A DNA stretch of 64,000 nucleotides from Alkalibaculum sporogenes (GTDB lineage: Bacteria > Bacillota > Clostridia > Eubacteriales > Alkalibacteraceae). Location: the NCBI RefSeq assembly GCF_009362815.1, contig NZ_WHNX01000010.1, positions 54,627 through 118,626 on the forward strand, given 5' to 3'. Below are positions 8,521-16,330 of this stretch, piece after piece. A program made the position numbers and the translations under genes. The notes beneath the pieces were generated by a model. The model was not told where the DNA came from and ran no database searches. It was given only the letters and a program-made list of their open reading frames with translations. Position 1 is the first letter of the stretch. Each line of letters starts with the position of its first letter.

Positions 8521-9042
8521 ATGAATAGTACTAAAACAAAAAGCTTTGAAGTATTGACAAAAGATTTGGCTTGCAAAATTGATACAATTATTAATAATTT
8601 TGGAAGTAACTCGACTAGATTAGTCGGTATCCTACTAGATATTCAGGATATCATCCCCAAGCAGTATATCCCTCGAGAGGTGGCGACCTATGTAAGTGAA
8701 AAAATGAATATTCCACTTAGTAAGGTTTACGATGTTATCTCATTTTATGGTGCCCTATGTGACATACCGAGAGCAGACTACGTAATACAACTATGTGATA
8801 GTGTAGTCTGCAAAGTAACAGGTAATTCGTTTCTTCAGGACACTATAACTACATTATTAGGAATAAAAGAAAATGAATCTACATCTGATGGGAAGTATTG
8901 GATAGAAAGTACTCCCTGTTTTGGAGCATGTGACATTTCACCTGCTATGAGAATTAATGGTAAGGTATATGGTCACTTAACTACCTCGGAAAGTGTTAAG
9001 GCTGTCCTCGATAAGTATAATGAGGGGAGTGTGATGGTATGA
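8521..9042 (+). CDS. hydC: NAD-linked [FeFe] hydrogenase, NuoE-like [2Fe-2S] subunit
   Basis: The 173-residue protein is a thioredoxin-like [2Fe-2S] subunit of the NuoE/HydC/HndA family. Cluster ligands are visible as C-x4-C in LCDSVVCK and CxxxC in TPCFGACDISP. The N-terminal helical part (QDIIPKQYIPREVATYVSE) is typical. It passes electrons between the flavin subunit and HydA. The ATG at 8521 follows GGAAGGAG. The stop overlaps the next start by 4 bp, which indicates translational coupling. Catabolite control is suggested by the upstream cre-like site. Confidence 0.94.
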   Translation: MNSTKTKSFEVLTKDLACKIDTIINNFGSNSTRLVGILLDIQDIIPKQYIPREVATYVSEKMNIPLSKVYDVISFYGALCDIPRADYVIQLCDSVVCKVTGNSFLQDTITTLLGIKENESTSDGKYWIESTPCFGACDISPAMRINGKVYGHLTTSESVKAVLDKYNEGSVMV

Positions 9043-10298
9043 CAAAAACAGTTAGTTTTATTACTGAAAATTTTGATAAGTATGACCCGAATTCTATAGA
9101 TTCTTATCTTAATATTAATGGTTTTACGGCTGTTAGAAAGGCAATAACGACTCTATCATCTGGAGAAATTATAAACATAGCAAAATCTGCCACTATTAAG
9201 GGAAGAGGTGGTGCAGCATATGATACAGGAAGAAAGTGGGGTCAAGCTGCAGCTGTACAAGGAGATAATAAGGTAGTAATTTGTAATGCTGATGAAGGCG
9301 AACCATGTACATTTAAGGATAGAAGTATACTGTCAAAAGATCCATTTCGTCTCATTGAAGGTATGATTATTGCAGGTTATACCGTTGGAGCTCAAAATGG
9401 CTACATCTATTTACGAGAAGAATACAGACATCTTAAGTCATTAATTAAAAATGCTATTAAAGAAACTATGGAAAAAGGGTTTCTCGGTAAAAATATACTC
9501 GGAACAAATTTTAGTTTTCATATTCACCTTCATTCTGGTGCTGGTGCTTATGTGTGTGGAGAAGGATCAACTCTTATTGAATCTATTGAAGGTAAAAGTG
9601 GTAGACCTAGAATTAAACCTCCCTATATTAAAGAATGTGGACTTTTTCAACTTCCTACACTTGTAAACAATGTAGAAACTTTAGCTGCTGTTACGGCTTT
9701 TATTCAAAATGGAACAGATGATTATATAAAGTATGGTACTAAGTTGTCACCAGGTACAAAAATCATTAGCCTTGCTGGTAATGTAAATAAACCAGGTACT
9801 TATGAAATACCTTTTGGTATTACTTTAAGAGAGATAATTTATGATATTGGTGGAGGCGTTGTTGATAACAATAAGTTAAAGCTATGTCAACTTGGCGGTG
9901 CTTCTGGCACAATTGGTTCTGATTCTATTCTAGATACACCTTATACATATGAAGATTTGGAAAAAGTAGGTCTTATAGTAGGATCTGGTGGAATACTAGT
10001 AGTTGACGATAGAACTAGAGTTATTGACTTTGTAAAATCCATCCAAGATTTTTTTATACATGAAAGCTGTGGAAAATGTACTCCTTGTCGTGAAGGAAAC
10101 AGGCAAATAGCTAAAATTATAGATAGATTTGTCCAAGGAACTTCAGGTGTGAACGATCTTGATACAGCTGAACGTTTTGCTAACATTATGAAGAACTGTT
10201 CTTTCTGTGGTCTAGGTGAAACGGCACAAAATGTTTTGTTATCCGCTATTAAGATTTTTCCTGATGAATTTAAAAGATTGGAGGCGGTTGGCAAATGA
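9039..10298 (+). CDS. hydB: NAD-linked [FeFe] hydrogenase, NuoF-like FMN/NAD subunit (short form)
   Basis: This is the flavin and NAD(H)-binding subunit. It shows the NuoF motifs GRGGAAYDTGRKWGQA, CNADEGEPCTFKDR, GAGAYVCGEGSTLIESIEG and the [4Fe-4S] ligands ESCGKCTPCREG plus a later CSFCG. At 419 residues it has only the NuoF core. It lacks the N-terminal [2Fe-2S] extension and the C-terminal two-[4Fe-4S] ferredoxin domain found in the roughly 600-residue HydB of well-known electron-bifurcating hydrogenases. It could therefore be a simple NADH-dependent or a differently wired enzyme. It overlaps its neighbours by 4 bp on each side. Confidence 0.93.
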   Translation: MTKTVSFITENFDKYDPNSIDSYLNINGFTAVRKAITTLSSGEIINIAKSATIKGRGGAAYDTGRKWGQAAAVQGDNKVVICNADEGEPCTFKDRSILSKDPFRLIEGMIIAGYTVGAQNGYIYLREEYRHLKSLIKNAIKETMEKGFLGKNILGTNFSFHIHLHSGAGAYVCGEGSTLIESIEGKSGRPRIKPPYIKECGLFQLPTLVNNVETLAAVTAFIQNGTDDYIKYGTKLSPGTKIISLAGNVNKPGTYEIPFGITLREIIYDIGGGVVDNNKLKLCQLGGASGTIGSDSILDTPYTYEDLEKVGLIVGSGGILVVDDRTRVIDFVKSIQDFFIHESCGKCTPCREGNRQIAKIIDRFVQGTSGVNDLDTAERFANIMKNCSFCGLGETAQNVLLSAIKIFPDEFKRLEAVGK

Positions 10299-12043
10299 AA
10301 AATATTAAGATAAAGGTAGATAATATAAATTTGATTGTTCCAGAAGGTACTACTATATTAGAGGCAGCTAGAAAAGCAAATATTAGTATACCACATCTTT
10401 GTTACCATCCAGATCAAGCTATCAAAGCAAATTGCAGACTGTGCGTTGTTGAAGTTGCTGGAAGCAGAAAGCTTACCCCTGCATGTTCTTCTTATGTATT
10501 TGAAGGAATGGAAGTAGAGACAAATACAAAAAAAGTTAGAGATATGCAAAAAGGTGTTCTGGAGCTCATACTCGCTAATCATGATCAAGACTGTCTAAAA
10601 TGTCTTAGGAATGGTAATTGTGAATTACAAGCATTATGCCAAAGATTTAATATATCGAAGACAAACTTAGAAGATTCTGTTGACGCATTACCAATGGATA
10701 ATACTAATCCTAGTTTAGTTAGAGATTCAGCTAAATGTATTAAATGCAATAGATGTGTGGATGCATGTCAAAAGGGACAGGAAGTTCACGTGCTTACACA
10801 TTCTCATAGATCGATACATTATAATATAACACCTGCATATGAAATGCCTTTAGAACAGACATTTTGCGTATTTTGTGGTCAATGTGCTGCTGTTTGCCCT
10901 GTAGGTGCTATTGTAGAAAAAGACGATACATCTAAAGTGTGGGATGCAATATACGACAAAAATAAGCATGTCATCGTTCAAGTTGCTCCTGCTGTTAGAG
11001 TCGCTTTAGGTGATGCTTTTAATCTAGAAAAAGGTTCTATTATTACTGGTAAAATGGTAGCAGCATTAAGAAGATTAGGCTTTAGTAAAATTTTTGATAC
11101 TAACTTTACAGCAGATTTAACGATTATGGAAGAAGGAAGTGAGCTGATAGATAGGATTACTAATGATGGAGTACTGCCAATGATCACTTCTTGTTCACCT
11201 GGATGGATTAACTTTATTGAAGGGAGATATGACCATTTACTAGATAATCTTTCATCATGCAAATCGCCACAACAGATGTTTGGAGCTCTTTCTAAATCGT
11301 ATTATGCGGAAATAAATGATATTAAGCCAAAGGATGTTTTTACAGTATCTATTATGCCTTGCACAGCAAAAAAATATGAGGCACAAAGGCCAGAAATGGT
11401 TACTAATGGCGTGAAAGAAGTAGATGTAGTACTTACAACTAGAGAGCTTGCACGAATGATACAATCTGCAGGCATTGAATTTGACGGTTTAGAAGAGGAT
11501 CAGTTTGACAATCCATTTGGTATTGGAACAGGAGCAGGTGCGATATTTGGAGCTACAGGAGGTGTTATGGAAGCAGCATTGAGAACTGTTTATGAAGTTC
11601 TTACAGGAAAAGGACTTCCAACACTAAAATTCAGTGATGTACGAGGGTTAGATGGTTTTAAAGAGTCTTCTATAGACATTAACGGACTTGAGGTTAAGGT
11701 CGCTGTTGTTCACGGTCTTGGAAATGCAAAATTATTATTAAAGCAAATTGAAAGAGGTGAGTCTCCCTATGCCTTTATAGAGGTAATGGCATGTCCAGGA
11801 GGATGCATAGGTGGTGGAGGTCAGCCAATCCAGTCAACAATGGATGTAAAAGCTAAGCGTATAGAGTCTATATATAAGATAGACGAGGATTTACCACTTA
11901 GAAAATCTCATAAAAATCCAAGTATTACTGAGTTATACGAAAGATATTTAGGAGAACCATTAGGTGAGAAATCCCACGAACTTTTGCACACTCATTACCA
12001 CTCAAGAGATATGAAATATAATTTTGAAGAATTGTTAAAGTAA
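10295..12043 (+). CDS. hydA: [FeFe] hydrogenase catalytic subunit
   Basis: The 582-residue catalytic subunit reads in order as follows. Residues 1-75 are a plant-type [2Fe-2S] ferredoxin domain (HLCYHPD, CRLCVVE). About 78-117 is the His-containing [4Fe-4S] segment (HDQDCLKC). About 140-205 are two [4Fe-4S] clusters (CIKCNRCVDAC, CVFCGQCAAVCPVGA). From about 220 comes the H-cluster domain with all three signatures: TSCSPGWI, MPCTAKKYE and ACPGGCIGGGGQP. The short SSU-like tail follows. It reduces protons or oxidises H2 in the cytoplasm, exchanging electrons with HydBC. The maturases HydEFG are not in this window. Confidence 0.97.
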   Translation: MKNIKIKVDNINLIVPEGTTILEAARKANISIPHLCYHPDQAIKANCRLCVVEVAGSRKLTPACSSYVFEGMEVETNTKKVRDMQKGVLELILANHDQDCLKCLRNGNCELQALCQRFNISKTNLEDSVDALPMDNTNPSLVRDSAKCIKCNRCVDACQKGQEVHVLTHSHRSIHYNITPAYEMPLEQTFCVFCGQCAAVCPVGAIVEKDDTSKVWDAIYDKNKHVIVQVAPAVRVALGDAFNLEKGSIITGKMVAALRRLGFSKIFDTNFTADLTIMEEGSELIDRITNDGVLPMITSCSPGWINFIEGRYDHLLDNLSSCKSPQQMFGALSKSYYAEINDIKPKDVFTVSIMPCTAKKYEAQRPEMVTNGVKEVDVVLTTRELARMIQSAGIEFDGLEEDQFDNPFGIGTGAGAIFGATGGVMEAALRTVYEVLTGKGLPTLKFSDVRGLDGFKESSIDINGLEVKVAVVHGLGNAKLLLKQIERGESPYAFIEVMACPGGCIGGGGQPIQSTMDVKAKRIESIYKIDEDLPLRKSHKNPSITELYERYLGEPLGEKSHELLHTHYHSRDMKYNFEELLK

Positions 12044-12061
12044 TTTAGATATAAAAAATAC

Positions 12062-12102
12062 AAAACTCTTATTTCTAATAATTAATTACAAATAAGAGTT
12101 TT
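12062..12102. terminator. Bidirectional terminator between hydA and ytaF
   Basis: The 13-bp perfect arms AAAACTCTTATTT (12062-12074) and AAATAAGAGTTTT (12090-12102) separate the convergent genes. Confidence 0.85.
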
Positions 12103-12122
12103 GAGTTTATATTCTTCAACTA

Positions 12123-12743
12123 TTATGTAATTAGTACAGATACTCCAAGTAAAATAATTATACTTGCGGAGATAAATTCAGACCCTGTGGAAAATTTAGT
12201 TGAGAGAAGCTTTTGACCCATATAACAACCAATATGTAAAAACCCAATGCTAAATAAAAATGAAAAAAATGAAGTAATATAAATATTCAAACCAGCTATA
12301 CTTGCGCCTATTCCCATTCCTAGATTGTTTAAACACAATAATCCACCTAATACAAAAGCTTCTTTGAATTCAATAATATCTGAATTGTTTGTATCTATAA
12401 TTTCAGGATGATTTAACACTTTATTAAAATAGTTAGTTTCAGGCACGTCTGCTATTGTCGTGTTTGAATTTTCTGTTTTTTTCCTTATAGTATCTATGAG
12501 CATATAGATGCCGAATAAAATAAGTGACAAGCCTCCTATTAAGCTACCTAATTGTGGAGAAATATATGAATTGATAATTTGACCAAATAGCATAGAACAA
12601 AATGTACCACCTCCTGCTATGAGTGCGATTATAATATTACTTACAGTATTAAAGTGAATTTTTTTAGCCCCATAACTTATGCCTATGACAAGTGCATCAC
12701 TATTTGAAGAAAGGGCAAAAAATAGGGGGGATATAATAAGCAT
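12123..12743 (-). CDS. ytaF: YtaF-type sporulation membrane protein (MntP-like fold)
   Basis: The 206-residue membrane protein opens SPLFFALSSNSDALVIGISYG, where YtaF has a conserved Asp in helix 1. The second half repeats the pattern in EAFVLGGLLCLNNLGMGIGAS. About six helices are seen. The two halves are pseudo-symmetric, as in the MntP/YtaF (DUF204) group. YtaF is a sporulation-associated membrane protein of unknown transport activity, while MntP exports Mn2+. The usual second-half Asp is an Asn (LNNLG), so metal handling may differ. The start at ATG 12743 has GAGGAGG upstream. Confidence 0.82.
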   Translation of the reverse strand: MLIISPLFFALSSNSDALVIGISYGAKKIHFNTVSNIIIALIAGGGTFCSMLFGQIINSYISPQLGSLIGGLSLILFGIYMLIDTIRKKTENSNTTIADVPETNYFNKVLNHPEIIDTNNSDIIEFKEAFVLGGLLCLNNLGMGIGASIAGLNIYITSFFSFLFSIGFLHIGCYMGQKLLSTKFSTGSEFISASIIILLGVSVLIT

Positions 12744-12924
12744 TGTGTAACCTCCTCTTAACTAATATTATTTATTTATATAATTATGATTTGAGCGTTC
12801 ATTAGGTTACAGTTATATTAGTATGTATATATTAAATAGTACTTAATTCTTGATATACTTGACTGCCTAAAACCTACTTAATGTGATAAAATAATAGTAA
12901 TATATTTTATAAGGAGGCAAAAGT

Positions 12925-13560
12925 ATGAAGGTAGTAGCTTTTAATGGAAGTCCTAAATCTGAAGGAAATACATATCATTCAGTTAAGATAATAAGTGATG
13001 AACTTGAAAGAGAAGGCATTCAAACTGAAATTATTCATATTGGCAGCAAAACTATAAGTGGTTGTATTGCATGTAATCAGTGTGGTAAAAATAAAGATGA
13101 AAAATGTGTATTACCTGGTGATGACGTAAATATATGGATTCAGAAGATGAAAGAAGCAGATGGAATTATACTAGGTTCACCTGTTCATTATTCATCTATA
13201 AGCGCTACTATGAAGTCGTTTTTAGATAGAGCTTTTTTTGTAGCTGGAGCCAATAAAAATTTATATAGGCATAAAGTAGGAACTGCATTTACTGCAGTGA
13301 GACGTTCTGGAGGGATCCCCGCACTTGATGATCTATATCATTACCTTACATTTTCCGAAATGCTTATTCCAAGTTCAAATTATTGGAATGTAATACATGG
13401 AGCTAGGCCTGGCGAGGTGCTTAGTGACGAAGAGGGCGTTCAAATCATGAGGATTCTGGGAAAAAATATGGCATGGCTTCTTAAACTAGTTGAAAATGGT
13501 AAGGGAATAGTAGTTGAGCCAGAAATGGAACAAAAATCATTTATGAATTTTATTAGGTGA
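12925..13560 (+). CDS. Iron-sulfur flavoprotein / flavodoxin-fold NAD(P)H oxidoreductase
   Basis: The 211-residue protein has a flavodoxin-like FMN fold: the phosphate loop GSPKSEGNTY near residue 8 and GSPVHYSSISATMKSFLDRA near residue 87. Between them CIACNQCGKNKDEKC gives C-x2-C-x2-C-x7-C, the compact motif of archaeal and clostridial iron-sulfur flavoproteins, which bind one [4Fe-4S] cluster. It probably reduces quinones, O2 or H2O2, or small electrophiles using ferredoxin or NAD(P)H. It is monocistronic, with AAGGAGG before the ATG and its own terminator. Confidence 0.88.
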   Translation: MKVVAFNGSPKSEGNTYHSVKIISDELEREGIQTEIIHIGSKTISGCIACNQCGKNKDEKCVLPGDDVNIWIQKMKEADGIILGSPVHYSSISATMKSFLDRAFFVAGANKNLYRHKVGTAFTAVRRSGGIPALDDLYHYLTFSEMLIPSSNYWNVIHGARPGEVLSDEEGVQIMRILGKNMAWLLKLVENGKGIVVEPEMEQKSFMNFIR

Positions 13561-13567
13561 GAATATG

Positions 13568-13602
13568 AAGCGGAAGCCAGTTAGACCTGACCTCCGCTTT
13601 TT
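13568..13602 (+). terminator. Terminator of the flavoprotein gene
   Basis: AAGCGGA (13568-13574) pairs with TCCGCTT (13593-13599), followed by a T-run. Confidence 0.75.
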
Positions 13603-13667
13603 AATTAAGATAAGGATAAATATTATATTTAATTAAATATAATGTGAATAATAATAAATATACACAT

Positions 13668-13697
13668 TTGATAAATTATAATTTTTGATGATATACT
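13668..13697 (+). promoter_or_regulatory. Promoter of the Mrp/Mbh operon
   Basis: TTGATA (13668-13673) and TATACT (13692-13697) are separated by 18 bp, 50 bp before the mrpE start. Confidence 0.5.
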
Positions 13698-13747
13698 AAA
13701 AATGTATCTTTAAAATATATAAATTGTATGATTGTTGGGAGATTAAT

Positions 13748-14236
13748 ATGAAAAAAGTTATAAATTACACAACAATGATTGTTATATTTACAATTCTATG
13801 GGTCATACTGAATGAGAGTGCCACACTATTTCAAATTCTGATTGGTATTATTGTTTCTATTATTGCCATATACTTTACAAATTCATATCTACTACTAGAT
13901 GACTATATAGCATATTATTATGTAAAGACTTTTGTGTTAATAAAGTATTTAATCTATTTAATATTTCAGATTTATAAATCAGGAATATCCTCTATAGGCC
14001 AAATTATAAGAGGAGATAGCAAAGTCATAATAATTGAGTACGAATCGTGTCTAAATGATGAGTTGTCAATATGCCTTTTAGCAAATGCAATAACTTTAAC
14101 TCCTGGTACTGTTACAATTGATAAAAAAGGAAATGCCCTCAAGATACTTTGTTTTGAAGGAAATAATGAGATTAAAGACGCATTTGATGTAGAAGTTTGT
14201 TCAAAATTTGAACAAATATTGAAAGGAAGGAAATAA
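13748..14236 (+). CDS. mrpE: Mrp-type Na+/H+ antiporter subunit E
   Basis: The 162-residue protein has two or three N-terminal membrane helices and a soluble tail carrying LLANAITLTPGTVTI, the diagnostic MrpE/MnhE motif. The start is placed at ATG 13748 (MKKVINYTT) behind GGGAG; an upstream ATG at 13724 lacks a site. It is the first gene of an eight-gene operon with overlapping ends, encoding a hetero-oligomeric cation/proton antiporter in the cytoplasmic membrane. Confidence 0.93.
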   Translation: MKKVINYTTMIVIFTILWVILNESATLFQILIGIIVSIIAIYFTNSYLLLDDYIAYYYVKTFVLIKYLIYLIFQIYKSGISSIGQIIRGDSKVIIIEYESCLNDELSICLLANAITLTPGTVTIDKKGNALKILCFEGNNEIKDAFDVEVCSKFEQILKGRK

Positions 14237-14496
14237 TGAGTTTTTATCAAATAGTTCTACTTGTTATCGCTTTTTTTACAGCGATGGTAATTATTAGGGT
14301 TATAATGGGACCTACAATTTGGGATCGTTTATTAGGGCTCAATATGGTTTCAGCTAAAATCATTATGTCTATTGTTATTTTAGCTATAATACAAGATAGT
14401 TCATTTTTACTTGACATAGCACTTGTTTACGCTTTTCTTGGTTTTGTGGGAACCGTTTTTATTGCAAGATTTATAGAAAGGAGAGGTAATCTGTGA
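14236..14496 (+). CDS. mrpF: Mrp-type antiporter subunit F
   Basis: The 86-residue, three-helix protein carries the MrpF signature IMGPTIWDRLLGLNMVSAK after helix 1 and DIALVYAFLGFVGTVFIARF near the end. Its ATG overlaps the mrpE stop by one base. Confidence 0.93.
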   Translation: MSFYQIVLLVIAFFTAMVIIRVIMGPTIWDRLLGLNMVSAKIIMSIVILAIIQDSSFLLDIALVYAFLGFVGTVFIARFIERRGNL

Positions 14497-14792
14497 TTAG
14501 AGAAGCCCTAACGGTAATTTTAATATCCATAGGTTTAGTATTTATGTTATTCGGCGTTATAGGTATTTTTAGATTCAAAGATTTCTACTCCAGAATTCTA
14601 ATTTCATCAAAGGTTGAGACAGTAGGGTTTATCACACTTATGGCGGGGGTAGTAATTAAGTATGGTTTCACGTATTTTAGTTTAAAGATTTTATTGATTT
14701 GTTTAGTGGTAGTTATTACCAATCCATTATCAACACATGCGATTGCAAGATCTGCATTGATTAGTGGTTTTAAGATAAAAGAGGAGAAATAG
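14493..14792 (+). CDS. mrpG: Mrp-type antiporter subunit G
   Basis: The 99-residue, three-helix MrpG/MnhG protein has GVIGIFRFKDFYSRI after helix 1 and TNPLSTHAIARSA in the last part, both characteristic. It uses a GTG start overlapping mrpF by 4 bp, behind GAAAGGAGAGG. Confidence 0.93.
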   Translation: MIREALTVILISIGLVFMLFGVIGIFRFKDFYSRILISSKVETVGFITLMAGVVIKYGFTYFSLKILLICLVVVITNPLSTHAIARSALISGFKIKEEK

Positions 14793-14796
14793 CGCT

Positions 14797-15351
14797 ATGC
14801 TTGAAAAAGTATTTCTTATTTTAACAGTTGTATTAGCGATTATATCTATTAGCACTACTAAGCTAAGAAGAGCTGTCATATATTTAGGATTATTTTCATT
14901 AGTGATTTCATTTACATATTTATTATATAGTGCTCCTGATGTAGCCATAGCTGAAGCTATAATTGGAAGTGCCTTGTCTACCATTCTATATTTAGTTGCA
15001 CTAAAAAAGTTTCAAGTATTTACTATATATTATACCAACTACGATTACAATGAAATTAACTATGATCATGTTACAGTAAGGCGGGGACAAATACTTAAAG
15101 ATATAGAGAAATTTTATGTAGATAGAGAAATGGAGCCTCAAATTATCTATACTACAGAAAACTTCAAACATATACTTAAAACTAAAAATTATGATCTATT
15201 GATATATCAAAAACATAGTGATTTTTATATTTATGGTTTTGAAAAAGATTATCAGCTAGATGCAATAGAAGGATATTTTATGAATGAAGATCATGGAAAT
15301 CTTGATATTAATATTATCAGATGTAAAGAAGGTGAATACAATGATGCGTAA
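14797..15351 (+). CDS. MbhD/DUF4040-type subunit with extra soluble C-terminal domain
   Basis: Residues 1-75 are the three-helix DUF4040/MbhD unit, equivalent to part of the C-terminal region of MrpA: TTKLRRAVIYLGLFS and YSAPDVAIAEAIIGSALSTILYLVALK. The remaining roughly 105 residues are soluble and charged, beginning after VFTIYYTNYDYNEIN. They include short alternating strand/helix segments and no cysteines. The extension is not part of the minimal MbhD domain. I do not recognise it and it may be a regulatory or docking module. The gene lies between mrpG and mbhE, the usual Mbh order. Confidence 0.85.
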   Translation: MLEKVFLILTVVLAIISISTTKLRRAVIYLGLFSLVISFTYLLYSAPDVAIAEAIIGSALSTILYLVALKKFQVFTIYYTNYDYNEINYDHVTVRRGQILKDIEKFYVDREMEPQIIYTTENFKHILKTKNYDLLIYQKHSDFYIYGFEKDYQLDAIEGYFMNEDHGNLDINIIRCKEGEYNDA

Positions 15352-15607
15352 AGTATGTGCAATGTTGTTTTCAATTTCTTTAGCTTTATTTGTAATATGG
15401 ATATATCTAGATACACATACTCAATCTGGTGATTTTTTAACACAGTATTATATTAATAATTTTGTAGTAGATACCTGGGCAGGTAATGCAGTTGCATCTA
15501 TTTATTTAAACTACAGGATTTTTGACAGCATATTTGAAACTTTAATGCTCCTCATAAGTGTTACAGCTGTTATCAATCTATCTTGGAGGAAAGATAATGA
15601 ACAATAA
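15341..15607 (+). CDS. MbhE-type antiporter subunit
   Basis: The 88-residue protein, starting at the ATG ATG pair at 15341, has one N-terminal helix, a short extracytoplasmic part with YYINNFVVDTWAGNAVASIYLNYRIFD (given here only as the landmark region at residues 36-62), and a second helix. This matches the MbhE family, which corresponds to the extreme C-terminal part of MrpA. It overlaps the previous gene by 11 bp and the next by 11 bp, so translation is strongly coupled. Confidence 0.8.
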   Translation: MMRKVCAMLFSISLALFVIWIYLDTHTQSGDFLTQYYINNFVVDTWAGNAVASIYLNYRIFDSIFETLMLLISVTAVINLSWRKDNEQ

Positions 15608-15986
15608 TTCAGAGATAATTGCAAGGATAACAGGTCTATTATATCCTTTTATAATAATATTTGGGGTTTATATTATTCTGAATGGACACATAACCCCTGG
15701 TGGAGGCTTTCAAGGAGGAGCTGTACTTGCATCAGTTTTTATTAGTAGATATTTAGTGTATCCTTTTGAAGACATAAAAATTAAATCCCTACAGCTCGCC
15801 GAAAAGTTATTATTTTTTTCTATTATAATGATTCCCATATTGTTTTTATTTACTGGATTTAATTACAGTGCTGGGCAAGCTAATAGTTACTATTTAATAG
15901 GTATGAATCTTCTTATTGGTTTTAAAGTTTGTTTTGGATTAACAATAATATTTTTTAGATTTGTATTTTATGAAGGTGAGAAATGA
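15597..15986 (+). CDS. mrpB: Mrp-type antiporter subunit B
   Basis: The 129-residue membrane protein carries the MnhB-domain motif GHITPGGGFQGGAVLAS near residue 31 and four predicted helices. The start is placed at ATG 15597 behind TTGGAGGAAAG; the longer reading from 15558 has no site. It overlaps the neighbouring genes at both ends. Confidence 0.93.
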   Translation: MNNNSEIIARITGLLYPFIIIFGVYIILNGHITPGGGFQGGAVLASVFISRYLVYPFEDIKIKSLQLAEKLLFFSIIMIPILFLFTGFNYSAGQANSYYLIGMNLLIGFKVCFGLTIIFFRFVFYEGEK

Positions 15987-16330
15987 TGGATTTTATTAAT
16001 GGTGAAACTGTAAGTATACTATTGTTTTTTATAGGTATATACGGCTTAATTGCTAAAAGAAATATTATTAAATCAATAATTTCAATAGGCATTATGCAGG
16101 CGTCTATAATATTGTATTTTATTTCTGCAAATTACATAGCAGGAAGTATTCCACCCATGGGGGACTTGTCTTCTGGCCCAGTAGCTGATCCGCTTCCACA
16201 AGCGTTAATGATTACAGAAATTGTTATTGGGGTAGGCATTACTGCAGCGAGTTTAACCATGTTTATACATATCTTTCACAAATATGGTACTAGTAGCTGG
16301 TTGAAATTAAGAAGAAAAAGGTTAAAATAG
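15983..16330 (+). CDS. mrpC: Mrp-type antiporter subunit C (NuoK-like)
   Basis: The 115-residue, three-helix NuoK homologue has GIMQASIILYFISANY in helix 2 and DPLPQALMITEIVIGVG in helix 3. The glutamate there is the conserved membrane carboxylate of MrpC/NuoK. It overlaps mrpB by 4 bp. Confidence 0.94.
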   Translation: MMDFINGETVSILLFFIGIYGLIAKRNIIKSIISIGIMQASIILYFISANYIAGSIPPMGDLSSGPVADPLPQALMITEIVIGVGITAASLTMFIHIFHKYGTSSWLKLRRKRLK

